NCBI GenBank assembly: GCA_020637235.1
Contig: JACJWG010000004.1
Span: 186,001-250,000, forward strand
Reading direction: 5' to 3'
Source: Acidimicrobiaceae bacterium
GTDB taxonomy: Bacteria; Actinomycetota; Acidimicrobiia; Acidimicrobiales; Ilumatobacteraceae
Length of the DNA: 64,000 bases
A program made the translations under genes and the position numbers. The stretch's first letter is position 1; every line of letters begins with the position of its first letter. Of the stretch, positions 50,393-59,463 are shown piece after piece. The notes beneath the pieces were generated by a model that saw only the letters and a list, made by a program, of their open reading frames with translations, was not told the origin of the DNA and did not search any database.

Positions 50393-51283
50393 ATGCGCCT
50401 GCGTCCGGCGGATCCCACCGACCCCTCGGAGATCGCAGCGATCCGCGAGGTGTGCGTCGCCGCCGGCGCCGACACCGGCGGTTCGTTCGACGCATACCTC
50501 GCTCACGTCGCCCGTCACGGTGCGCTGATCGTGGCCGTCGCCGGCCGTGAGGTCGTCGGGGTCGGTGGGGTGATCGACCTCGCCGCGACCGCGTTCGTGA
50601 CCGACCTGTTCGTGCGCCCCGACCACCACGGCCGCGGGGCCGGCGGTGCGATCCTCGGCGCGCTGGTGGACGACCGGCCGGTGCGCACCACGTTCAGCAC
50701 GTCGCACCCGGCCGCGCTCGCCGCCTACCGGCGGGTGGGGATGCACGAACGCTGGCCGGTGCGATACCTCCGCGGTGTGGTGGCGGGCTCGAGCGAGCCA
50801 CGTCCGAGCCCGACGGTGTCGGACGAACGACTGCGACGCCTCGCCCGCACCGAGCTCTGGGGACACCTGCGTTCCACCGGTGCCGCGCTGCTGGCGTTGG
50901 ACGGCGGCGCCGTGGCCGCGGTGCGCGTCGACCCCGGGCCGGGCAGGCGCTCAGGTGAACGGGTCGCCCACGTCGTCCGTGTGACGACCGGTGACGACAC
51001 CGACGAGCGCCGTGAGCGCGAGCAGCGCGACGCCGACGATCGCCGCCGTGCGGCCCTTGCCCTGCGCGCCCTGTGGACGCACCTCGGCGCCGGCCACCGT
51101 GTCGTGCTGCACCTGCCCGACCGATCGGCCGGCGGCGACGCCGACGACGCCGACGACGTCCGCCTCGCCTCGCTCGTGCCCGGCCTCGTCGAGGTGCGCG
51201 AGTTCGACCGCGACCGGTGCTGCAGCACCCTCGCCCGCCCGGTCGACGCCTCGCTCGTCGCCGTGCACCCCGGGCTCTGCTGA
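50393..51283 (+). CDS. GNAT-family acetyltransferase with C-terminal second domain
   Basis: A 296-residue protein. Residues 1-130 are a GNAT domain (LRPADPTDPSEIAAIREVC, TAFVTDLFVRPDHHGRGAGGAILGAL with the acetyl-CoA loop, AALAAYRRVGMHERWPVRYL). The second half resembles the C-terminal half of two-domain actinobacterial GNAT proteins, ending VEVREFDRDRCCST and VAVHPGLC. The last 333 bases overlap the C-terminal end of the convergent YihY-family gene, with codons of the two genes in register. CAGACT (50381-50386) lies six bases before the ATG. Substrate unknown. Confidence 0.75.
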   Translation: MRLRPADPTDPSEIAAIREVCVAAGADTGGSFDAYLAHVARHGALIVAVAGREVVGVGGVIDLAATAFVTDLFVRPDHHGRGAGGAILGALVDDRPVRTTFSTSHPAALAAYRRVGMHERWPVRYLRGVVAGSSEPRPSPTVSDERLRRLARTELWGHLRSTGAALLALDGGAVAAVRVDPGPGRRSGERVAHVVRVTTGDDTDERREREQRDADDRRRAALALRALWTHLGAGHRVVLHLPDRSAGGDADDADDVRLASLVPGLVEVREFDRDRCCSTLARPVDASLVAVHPGLC

Positions 51284-52228
51284 CCCGGCGGCGACCGCCG
51301 CGGCGGGTGCCGCGGCGGGTGCCGCCTCGTCCACCGTCCCGAAGGTCTCGGGAGCCACGGGCAACGCGCCCTCGCCGTCACCGTCGTACGGCGAGGTGGC
51401 CAGCGCCCGGTTGAGCTCGGCGCCCATGAGCGCCACCGTGGCGTGCAGGCTCAGCCAGCCGAGCAGCGCGATCACCGTCGCGAAGTCGCCGTACATGCTC
51501 TCGGCGTTCGACTGGGACCGGGTGATGATCGACGATCCCACCACCTGCAACAACGAGAACAGCACACCGGCGAACACCGAGCCGGGCACCACCGACCGCC
51601 ACGTGAGCGCTCGACTCGTGAGCCAGCGATAGCTGAACGACAACACCAGGGCGTTGAGGAGCGCGGCAGCGCCGACGAGGCCGACGTTGCCGAGCGCCGG
51701 CAGACCTGCGGCCGCGACGATGCCGCTCAGCGCTGCGCTGCCGGCTTGCGCCAGGCCGATCACGACGATGCCGCCGAGCGCTCGGACCCGTACCTGCACG
51801 AACGAGTTGCGATCGTCGACGGGGACCTCGTTGGTGTTGTCGAGCGCCGTCTGCAGGGCGATGAACGCCTTCGTCCCGCTCCACAACGCGAGCAGCAGAC
51901 CGACCACGAGGGCGACCACGCTGCCTTCCAGCGCCTCCGGGCTCGCCGCCAGCTTCGGACCGATCAGCGGCAACTTGGCGAGCGCCGAGTCGACGATGTC
52001 CTCCCGCAGATCGGGGTTGCCCTCGAGCACGAAGCCGAGCACCGTCGTGAATACGAGGAACAACGGGAAGATGGAGATGAACCCGAAGTAGGTGACGAGC
52101 GCCGACCCGGTGCTGCTCTGATGCACCCGGAAGCCGTCGAGCGTGCCGACGGCGGCATCGGCGAGACGCGACCGTCGACGCAGTGCCGTCACCTGAGGGC
52201 GACGAGTCCAGGGAACCTTGGCAGCCAT
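50951..52228 (-). CDS. YihY/BrkB-family (UPF0761) membrane protein with C-terminal extension
   Basis: Inner-membrane protein of 425 residues. The N-terminal 300 residues match YihY/BrkB proteins: DGFRVHQSSTGSALVTYFGFISIFPLFLVFTTVLGFVL, VGLLLALWSGTKAFIALQTALD, YRWLTSRALTWRSVVPGSVFAG and YGDFATVIALLGWLSLHATVALMGAELNRA. A long Ala/Val/Asp-rich tail and a last hydrophobic segment (RTAAIVGVALLALTALVGVV) follow. That tail overlaps the GNAT gene antisense by 333 bases and is the least certain part. ATG 52228; TACGCT lies ten bases upstream. Transport or lipid-linked function has been suggested for the family; nothing here specifies it. Confidence 0.82.
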   Translation of the reverse strand: MAAKVPWTRRPQVTALRRRSRLADAAVGTLDGFRVHQSSTGSALVTYFGFISIFPLFLVFTTVLGFVLEGNPDLREDIVDSALAKLPLIGPKLAASPEALEGSVVALVVGLLLALWSGTKAFIALQTALDNTNEVPVDDRNSFVQVRVRALGGIVVIGLAQAGSAALSGIVAAAGLPALGNVGLVGAAALLNALVLSFSYRWLTSRALTWRSVVPGSVFAGVLFSLLQVVGSSIITRSQSNAESMYGDFATVIALLGWLSLHATVALMGAELNRALATSPYDGDGEGALPVAPETFGTVDEAAPAAAPAAAVAAGSAEPGVHGDERGVDRAGEGAAAPVAVELAHLDEAGHERGEADVVGVVGVAAGRSVGQVQHDTVAGAEVRPQGAQGKGRTAAIVGVALLALTALVGVVTGRHTDDVGDPFT

Positions 52229-52310
52229 GCGGGGCCGAAGCGTAGAGCGGTGCTCGTGGTGCGGGCCACCTTCGATCGTGGTGTTCACGCGGTCGTGAAC
52301 TCGAGAGACG

Positions 52311-52982
52311 TCAGGCGGGCAGCCGCCAGTCGATCGGTGTCGCACCCACCTCGTCGAGCGCCGCGTTCGTGCGGCTGAACGGGCGGCTGCCGAAGAACCC
52401 CTGGTGTGCACTGAGCGGGGACGGGTGAGCACTCTGGATCACGACGTGCCGGGTGGTGTCGACGAGCGACGCCTTGCGGCGAGCCGGCGCACCCCACAAC
52501 AGGAACACCACACGGTCGGGTTTGTCGTTCACCGCACGCAGCACCTGGTCGGTGAACCGCTCCCAGCCCTTGCCGTGGTGCGATCCGGCCGCGCCACCGC
52601 GCACGGTGAGGCACGTGTTGAGCAGCAACACCCCCTGGTCGGCCCAATGTGCGAGGTCGCCGTGACCCGGTGGATCGATCCCGAGGTCGGTGCGCAGCTC
52701 CTGGAACACGTTCACCAACGACGGTGGCGGCTTCACGCCGCGCGCCACCGAGAAGCACAGACCGTGGGCCTGACCCGGCCCGTGGTAGGGGTCCTGGCCG
52801 AGCAGCACCACCCGTGTGCGTTCGTGAGGGGTGAGATGCAGGGCCCGGAACACCTGGTCGACGGGTGGATACACCGGAAACCGCTCGCGCTCGCTGCGGA
52901 CGAAGGCCTGCAGGTCGTGCCAGTACGGCTCGTCGAACTCGCCGCGGAGCAGCGGGTTCCAGTCGGTGCGCGTGCCGGTCAC
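52311..52982 (-). CDS. ung: Uracil-DNA glycosylase, family 1
   Basis: Removes uracil from DNA as the first step of base excision repair. The 223-residue protein has the water-activating loop VVLLGQDPYHGPGQAHGLCFSV with catalytic D64, the PPPSLVNVFQEL helix, VLLLNTCLTVR and the DNA-intercalating loop SAHPSPLSAHQGFFGSRPFS with its histidine. Everything needed is present. GTG 52982 has CATGAT at 52991-52996, eight bases upstream. It is divergent from the ROK gene. Confidence 0.97.
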   Translation of the reverse strand: MTGTRTDWNPLLRGEFDEPYWHDLQAFVRSERERFPVYPPVDQVFRALHLTPHERTRVVLLGQDPYHGPGQAHGLCFSVARGVKPPPSLVNVFQELRTDLGIDPPGHGDLAHWADQGVLLLNTCLTVRGGAAGSHHGKGWERFTDQVLRAVNDKPDRVVFLLWGAPARRKASLVDTTRHVVIQSAHPSPLSAHQGFFGSRPFSRTNAALDEVGATPIDWRLPA

Positions 52983-53047
52983 GGCTGACGATCATGGCAT
53001 CGACCGCGCTCGCACGGCGAGACCCGGCCGTCGTCGTCCGGCGCCGC

Positions 53048-53053
53048 TACCGT
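53048..53053 (+). promoter_or_regulatory. -10 box of the ROK gene; decides its start
   Basis: TACCGT lies seven bases before GTG 53061 but only one base before the in-frame GTG 53055. The usual 6-9 base spacing therefore favours 53061 as the real start. Confidence 0.5.
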
Positions 53054-53060
53054 CGTGGGG

Positions 53061-54257
<1,197 letters not shown>

Positions 54258-54381
54258 TCACGGTCGGGCGGACGCGACGAATCGTCGGCGGCGCACGTCA
54301 GGACTTCTGCGCCCGTCGGGGCGCGAGCACTCCGCCGGATCTGGCAGGGTTGCAGGCAGTGGCTCTCCTCTGGGTGGTGAC

Positions 54382-55287
54382 ATGACCAAGGTTCGTTCGT
54401 CCGACGGTTCGATGATCGACGATCGCCGCGGCCGCGGTGGCGGCGGTCGTGGGGGTGGGTTCCCCGGCCTCGGGGGTGGCGGTGGCCTGCCGTTCCCGAT
54501 GAAGGCCGGTGGCGGACTGCTCGGGCTGATCGTCGTGATCGCGGCGGTCGTCCTCCCCCAGTTGCTCGGCTCGGGCGGCACGTCGAGCACGCTCTCGTCG
54601 GGCGACGTGACCCAGGACGCCGATGCCGCCGACGGCGCCTGCTCGAGCGAACAGGAGCAGGTGCTGTGCGGTGCGACCGTCGACGTGCAGACCTATTGGC
54701 AGTCGGCGCTCCCCGAGTTCTTCGACACCGAGTACCAGGTCACCCAGACCGTGTTCTTCAGCGGCGCGACGTCCACCGGGTGTGGCCAGGCGTCCTCGCA
54801 GACCGGCCCCTTCTACTGCCCGCTCGACAATCTCGTGTACTTCGACCTCGATTTCCTCGTCGCCCTCGAACAGCAGCTGATCGGGAAGTCGACCGACCTC
54901 GCGCAGCAGTACATCGTCGCCCACGAGTACGGCCATCACGTTCAGAACGTGCTCGGCACCAACGCGCAGGTGCAGCAGGCCCAGCAGAACCGGCCCGACC
55001 TCGCGAACCAGTACTCGGTGGCACTCGAACTGCAGGCCGATTGCTATGCAGGGGTCTGGGTCGGCGACATCGCCCAGCGCGGCCTGCTCGAATCGTCGAG
55101 CGAGATCGACGAGGCGCTGGCAGCCGCCGAAGGCGTGGGCGACGACCGGATCCAGCAGAAGACGCAGGGACGCATCGATCCGGAGTCGTGGACCCACGGC
55201 TCGTCGCAGCAGCGCCAGGACTGGTTCATGCGTGGCTTCAACACGATGGATCCCACACGCTGCAACACCTTCGACGAGGTGCTCTGA
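54382..55287 (+). CDS. Neutral zinc metallopeptidase (YpfJ type)
   Basis: Membrane-anchored metallopeptidase of 301 residues. A Gly/Arg-rich cytoplasmic start (GRGGGGRGGGFPGLGGGGG) is followed by one membrane helix (about 43-62) and a catalytic domain outside the membrane. It contains the HExxH zinc motif in YIVAHEYGHHVQNVLG and the third ligand in LELQADCYAGVW, the signature of the Zn_peptidase (YpfJ) family. Four cysteines probably form disulfides. ATG 54382 has a GGGTGGTGAC sequence just upstream. Natural substrate unknown. Confidence 0.93.
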   Translation: MTKVRSSDGSMIDDRRGRGGGGRGGGFPGLGGGGGLPFPMKAGGGLLGLIVVIAAVVLPQLLGSGGTSSTLSSGDVTQDADAADGACSSEQEQVLCGATVDVQTYWQSALPEFFDTEYQVTQTVFFSGATSTGCGQASSQTGPFYCPLDNLVYFDLDFLVALEQQLIGKSTDLAQQYIVAHEYGHHVQNVLGTNAQVQQAQQNRPDLANQYSVALELQADCYAGVWVGDIAQRGLLESSSEIDEALAAAEGVGDDRIQQKTQGRIDPESWTHGSSQQRQDWFMRGFNTMDPTRCNTFDEVL

Positions 55288-55310
55288 CGAGGTGCTCCGA
55301 CGCGTCGGGC

Positions 55311-56474
55311 TCAGCCGCCGAAGCGTCGGTACACCCGCTCCAGCGGGCCCATCCCGACCACGCGCACCCACCAGGCCGCGGCCAGCACGGCCACCACCCA
55401 GAACCCCACCGCGAACACGAGCGCCGCCCCGAGCCCTGACGCATCGACGATGCCCGTCCGGTCGACGAGCACGCGGAACACGAGCACGTGCGCCAGGTAG
55501 ATCGACAGCGTGGTGCGGCCGGCGCGCGCGAGCACCCCGACCACTGGCGACGACGCCCACCGTTGCGCCGCCCACATCACGACACCGCACGCCGCCAGCG
55601 ACGAGCCGAGCGTGCCGACGGTGTAGAGCAGGCCACGATCGAACGGACGAGTGGACCACACGGTCACCCACACCGTGTCGCCGGCACGTCCGTTCGTGAG
55701 TGTGTGGTTCAGCAGGTAGGTGAGCGCGGTGACCGACGCACCGATCGCCGCGAGCCGCAGCAACGGAGCGGTTCGCACCGAGCGGCCGAGCACCATGCCG
55801 GCGCAGATGAATGCCAGCCATGGCAGCAGGGGGTGGGTGCCGTTCACGAGCGTGTCGAGCACGAGACCGCGTGGTGAGGTCGTCTCGAGGGTCCGCGGGT
55901 CGGTGAGCCAGCCCACTGCCCGGCCGTCGCTCCGGCGCACCTGCACCCACCATTCGATCGCGGCGGCGGCGACGGCCGCCATCGCACCGATCATCACGAG
56001 CCACCGGGTGCGCAGCGTGAACAGCAGCGCGCCGGCGACGAAGTACGCGCCGTAGAAGAACAGGATCGTGCCCGGCCAGATCCAGTCGAGCACGAACCCG
56101 CCGGCGTACAGCAGCACCCCGCGGCGCACGAGACGCCACCGGTGGTCGGTGATCGCGGCGGCATCGGCCGCGGCGCGGCTGCGTTCGGTGAGCAACGAGA
56201 CGCCGATGCCGGCCACGACCACGAACGTCGCCGCGAAGCGTGTCGAGAGCACGCCGTTCCACGGATCGAACCAGCGCTCGGGCAGCGACGCGCCACGACC
56301 GGCAGCGGCCCCGGAGCCGTTCAGGTACCCGTGATAGTTCATCGCCACCACGCCGGCCAGCGCCAGCGCCCGCACGACGTCGGGTCCCACCAGCCGAACC
56401 CGCCGTTCGGCCGGCCGCCCCGCGCTCGGCGCGGCGTCCGCCGGCTCGGCATCGGGTGCGGCCGCGTGGGTCAC
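55311..56474 (-). CDS. Polytopic membrane protein, DUF418/acyltransferase-like
   Basis: A 387-residue protein with about ten hydrophobic helices. It begins with RLVGPDVVRALALAGVVAMNYHGYLNG, the arginine-aspartate plus histidine pattern of DUF1624/DUF418 and related membrane acyltransferases. It ends with the DUF418-like VVGMGPLERVYRRF. The GTG at 56474 overlaps the stop of the racemase-like gene by four bases (GTGA), so the proteins are made together. A role in acylating an envelope component is a reasonable but unproven guess. Confidence 0.8.
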   Translation of the reverse strand: MTHAAAPDAEPADAAPSAGRPAERRVRLVGPDVVRALALAGVVAMNYHGYLNGSGAAAGRGASLPERWFDPWNGVLSTRFAATFVVVAGIGVSLLTERSRAAADAAAITDHRWRLVRRGVLLYAGGFVLDWIWPGTILFFYGAYFVAGALLFTLRTRWLVMIGAMAAVAAAAIEWWVQVRRSDGRAVGWLTDPRTLETTSPRGLVLDTLVNGTHPLLPWLAFICAGMVLGRSVRTAPLLRLAAIGASVTALTYLLNHTLTNGRAGDTVWVTVWSTRPFDRGLLYTVGTLGSSLAACGVVMWAAQRWASSPVVGVLARAGRTTLSIYLAHVLVFRVLVDRTGIVDASGLGAALVFAVGFWVVAVLAAAWWVRVVGMGPLERVYRRFGG

Positions 56475-57436
56475 CGCCACACCACCTCGTCGGGTTGCAC
56501 CGTCGTGAGCGGACGTTGGACGTCGACCACCTCGCCTCGCGCCGGGACGGCCGCGCCGGCGGGCACCACGCACATCGCGCTGTGCATGTGCGGTGGCTCG
56601 AGGAGTTCGAGACGCGTGCGACGGAAGTGGAACGGGCTGCGGCCGTCGGCGAGCGGGACCACGCCCTGCGACGAGCCGGCACCGACGACGATCAGGTGAC
56701 CCGGTGCGTCGATCGGCACCAGTCGGTAGCCCGCGCGTTCGCCGGCGGCGATCGGATGCACGTCGACGACGTCGGCGTCGAGGCGCACGAAGCTCTTGTC
56801 GCCGTGCCACAACGCCGTGCCGGCTCGCAGGCGCCATCGGCGATCGTCGTGCCGGTGCGCGAGCGCGTCGAAGGTGCTGGGGGTGAGGTGGCTCACCGAC
56901 ACCGGGGCGTGCGCCGGCAGCACCGCCAGCCACGACTCGATCTCCGCCACCTGGTCGTCGTCGGTGCGCGACGTCGAGCGCAGTGGCAGGTGCAGCACGT
57001 GGTCGCACACCTCCAGGCCTCGGGCGTGGACGGCATCGACCAGCCGCGGCACCTCCTCGGGGGTGGCGCCGTAGCGGCGCATGCTGCTGCGGAGCTTGAT
57101 CGACACCGCGCCCGTGTGGCCGTCGAGCGACGGCAGGTGATCGGCGTGGCCGATGGTGAGCACGACGTGGGGGCCGACGTCCAGGGGCTGGCACGACGGG
57201 GTGAGCACGTGCACCTCCACGCCGTCCGGGACCGGGCCGAGCCGATGCGCCTCGTGCGCCGTGCCGACGGCCAGGGCGGCGGAGACCTGCGCCGCGATCG
57301 GCACCAGGGTGTCGATCCCGAAGCCGTACCCGTTGCCTTTCACGACGGCCACGAGTCGTGCGCTGCCGATGGCCGCGGCGTACGAGGCCACGTGCGCGGA
57401 CCAGCGGTCGCGGTCGACGGTGAGCCGGAGCGTCAT
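56471..57436 (-). CDS. Alanine-racemase-family PLP enzyme
   Basis: Fold-type III PLP enzyme of 321 residues. The cofactor lysine is K33 in LVAVVKGNGYGFG. SIKLRSSMRRYG and AGTALWHGDKSFVRL are barrel segments, and the C-terminal beta domain has APGHLIVVGAGSSQGVVPL and LLEPPHMHSAMCVVP. The last block is typical of a divergent actinobacterial alanine-racemase group rather than housekeeping Alr, and the usual second catalytic tyrosine motif is not obvious. Its product could be a D-amino acid for the envelope. It is translationally coupled to the membrane acyltransferase-like gene. TACCGT (57445-57450) lies eight bases before the ATG. Confidence 0.82.
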   Translation of the reverse strand: MTLRLTVDRDRWSAHVASYAAAIGSARLVAVVKGNGYGFGIDTLVPIAAQVSAALAVGTAHEAHRLGPVPDGVEVHVLTPSCQPLDVGPHVVLTIGHADHLPSLDGHTGAVSIKLRSSMRRYGATPEEVPRLVDAVHARGLEVCDHVLHLPLRSTSRTDDDQVAEIESWLAVLPAHAPVSVSHLTPSTFDALAHRHDDRRWRLRAGTALWHGDKSFVRLDADVVDVHPIAAGERAGYRLVPIDAPGHLIVVGAGSSQGVVPLADGRSPFHFRRTRLELLEPPHMHSAMCVVPAGAAVPARGEVVDVQRPLTTVQPDEVVWR

Positions 57437-57471
57437 CGCCGGCCACGGTACCCGGCCGGGTGCGGCCGATG

Positions 57472-57509
57472 AATTCCGACTTGTCTGATCGGAATTGTGG
57501 CCCTAGCCT
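57472..57509 (+). promoter_or_regulatory. Promoter of the DUF4395 gene with an operator over the -35 box
   Basis: TTGTCT (57481-57486), a 17-base spacer and TAGCCT (57504-57509), then ATG 57517 seven bases on. The perfect inverted repeat AATTCCGA-N9-TCGGAATT (57472-57496) is centred on the -35 hexamer. A protein bound there would block RNA polymerase. Its 25-base length and half-sites recall Rrf2-family (IscR/CymR) operators. Confidence 0.6.
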
Positions 57510-57516
57510 GCTGCAC

Positions 57517-58068
57517 ATGTCCGCTCGCTCGTGGTCGACCCCCCTCCGGCACGTCCGCACCCTCGTCCGGCCCGGGTTCCCGAACCCGGTGAACGAGTCG
57601 TCGGCACGTCTGGTCGCGGCCGGTGCCGTGCTGCAGTCGATCGTCTATCTCGTGGTCCGGCAGTGGTGGGTGCTGGTGCCCCTCGCGTTCGGCTTCGCGG
57701 CGCGCGTGATCGCCGGGCCACGGTTCAGCCCGCTCGGCCGGCTCGTGACCGAGGTGATCACCCCGCGTCTGCGAGTCGACCATCGCTTCGTGCCGGGTCC
57801 ACCGAAGCGCTTCGCCCAGGGCGTCGGCCTGGTGTTCAGCGCCGGCGCGCTCGCGGCGCACCTGGCCGGCGCGCCCCACGTCGCGATCGTGTTGATCGCC
57901 GGGCTCACGGTGGCGGCGTCGCTCGAGGCCCTGTTCGCGCTCTGCCTCGGGTGCATCGCCTTCCGCCGGCTCATGGCGTGGGGCGTGATCCCCGCCGACG
58001 TGTGCGAGTCGTGCAACGACGTGCGCGCCCACCTCGCAGCACGCTCGCGCGAACTCTCACAGGTCTGA
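57517..58068 (+). CDS. DUF4395 membrane protein
   Basis: A 183-residue protein with about four membrane helices: RLVAAGAVLQSIVYLVV, WWVLVPLAFGFAARVIAG, FAQGVGLVFSAGALAAHL and VAIVLIAGLTVAASLEALFALCLGCIAF. It carries the DUF4395 marks GFPNPVNESSARLVA and ALCLGC, and the cysteine pairs CLGC and CESC. DUF4395 genes often sit beside thioredoxin- or rhodanese-like genes, suggesting thiol or sulfur metabolism, and the likely Rrf2-type operator upstream agrees with that. Its last 12 bases overlap the convergent mftF stop region. Confidence 0.88.
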   Translation: MSARSWSTPLRHVRTLVRPGFPNPVNESSARLVAAGAVLQSIVYLVVRQWWVLVPLAFGFAARVIAGPRFSPLGRLVTEVITPRLRVDHRFVPGPPKRFAQGVGLVFSAGALAAHLAGAPHVAIVLIAGLTVAASLEALFALCLGCIAFRRLMAWGVIPADVCESCNDVRAHLAARSRELSQV

Positions 58069-59463
58069 CGAGCCGGCGCGGTCGCTCGGGGGCCACGACT
58101 CGAACGCCGGCCGCAGCGCCGCGACCGATCGGGCCCGCCACGCCCCGATCCACACGCCCGCGCCGTACGCGAGATCGTCGAGCAGGTGCAGCACCGCCCA
58201 CCGCACCGGGTCGATGCGCGGTCGCTCGTCGCAGGCGTCGAGGACGAGCGCGGTGACGGTGGCCGCGACCACCACCCGTCGCGCCCGACGTGACACGAGC
58301 GCCGCGAGTGCGGCGACCGGCCACCACGCTCGCGTGAGCGTGGCGGCGACGAGCCGGCCGGCGAAGAGGTTGCCGAGTCCCGCGATCCGCAGCGCCTCGC
58401 GGGCGGGCAGTTGCGGCAGCCTCCGCACGAGTGCTGCGGAGGTGGCCGCACCCACCACCGCCCCGACGACCGGGAACCCCAACACCGCGGGTGCCCACAC
58501 CGCGGCGCTCCACCCGCTCATCCGGATCGGCGCCAGCGCGCCGGGGTGGCGTGTCGCCAGCGGCGCGGCCGAAGTGCCGTACCGGACACGCTGCTCGAGC
58601 CACGCCGGCAGGCTCGGGCGTGTGTGGTGTCGGGCCTCGATCGACGGCTCGTACCGACAGCGCCACCCGGCCCCGACCAGGCGCCACACCAGGTCGACGT
58701 CCTCGCCGTAACGCAGCGCCGGATCGAAGCCCCCGATCGCCCGGATCGCGTCGGTGCGGCACACGAACGCGGCCGCCGGCACGTAGGACACGCGTGTCGT
58801 CGGTGCCACACGCGCCGGTGCCGGACCGAGATCGAGTGGCGAGCGCGTCGCCTCGAACCGCGCCAGCGCGCCGGGGGTGTCGACGGCCCGGATGCGCGGG
58901 GCGACCAGCGCGACCTGCGGGTCGTCGAACCACCGCAGCAGCGACACGAGCGCGGCCTCGTCGATCTCGACGTCGTCGTCGACGAAGGCGACGAACGGGG
59001 TGCGGACGTACTCGAGCCCGGAGTTCCGCGCGGCGCCTGGGCCGGAGCTGCGATCCTGACGCACCACGGTGGTGCCCTCCGGCCCCACCAGCGGCGGCGA
59101 CGAGCCGTCGTCGACGAGCACGGCGGCGAGGGACCACCGACGACCGCGCGTGCCGGTGGTGCCATCGCACCGGCTCGGCGTCACCACGGTGACGAGCCCG
59201 TCGTCGAACGGCGCCACGGCGTCGCGGGGGTCGGGCGCTGCGGGCGCGGGATGGATCATGCCGAGATCGAGCATCCGGTCGATCAGACGGTCGACGCCGC
59301 GACCGTGCGCGGTCACCGCGCCGGATCGTTCGAGCTCGCGGACGATCGGCAGCGCCGCCGCAGCGACGGTGAGGAGGCGCAGTGGCGAGCCGCCGACGAT
59401 CACCCGACCGTCGGCGGGCCGCCGCCACGAGCCGTCGAGGCGGAACGTTCGTGCGGCGGTCAT
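58057..59463 (-). CDS. mftF: Mycofactocin glycosyltransferase MftF
   Basis: Family 2 glycosyltransferase that adds glucose units to the redox cofactor mycofactocin. The 468-residue protein starts with the typical MftF N-terminal domain (FRLDGSWRRPADGRVIVGGSPLRLL, ending LGMIHP). The GT2 core follows (LAAVLVDDGS, FVAFVDDDVEID with the metal-binding DxD, GEDVDLVWRLVGAGW), then about two C-terminal membrane helices and the end block LLDDLAYGAGVWIGAW. ATG 59463 overlaps the mftE stop by four bases. The other mycofactocin genes (mftA-D) are not in this window. Confidence 0.92.
   Translation of the reverse strand: MTAARTFRLDGSWRRPADGRVIVGGSPLRLLTVAAAALPIVRELERSGAVTAHGRGVDRLIDRMLDLGMIHPAPAAPDPRDAVAPFDDGLVTVVTPSRCDGTTGTRGRRWSLAAVLVDDGSSPPLVGPEGTTVVRQDRSSGPGAARNSGLEYVRTPFVAFVDDDVEIDEAALVSLLRWFDDPQVALVAPRIRAVDTPGALARFEATRSPLDLGPAPARVAPTTRVSYVPAAAFVCRTDAIRAIGGFDPALRYGEDVDLVWRLVGAGWRCRYEPSIEARHHTRPSLPAWLEQRVRYGTSAAPLATRHPGALAPIRMSGWSAAVWAPAVLGFPVVGAVVGAATSAALVRRLPQLPAREALRIAGLGNLFAGRLVAATLTRAWWPVAALAALVSRRARRVVVAATVTALVLDACDERPRIDPVRWAVLHLLDDLAYGAGVWIGAWRARSVAALRPAFESWPPSDRAGSSDL

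Noticed and set aside
53055..53060. GTG 53055 as the ROK gene start
   Set aside because: It would place the TACCGT box one base from the start codon; GTG 53061 gives the usual seven-base gap and the normal ROK N-terminus.
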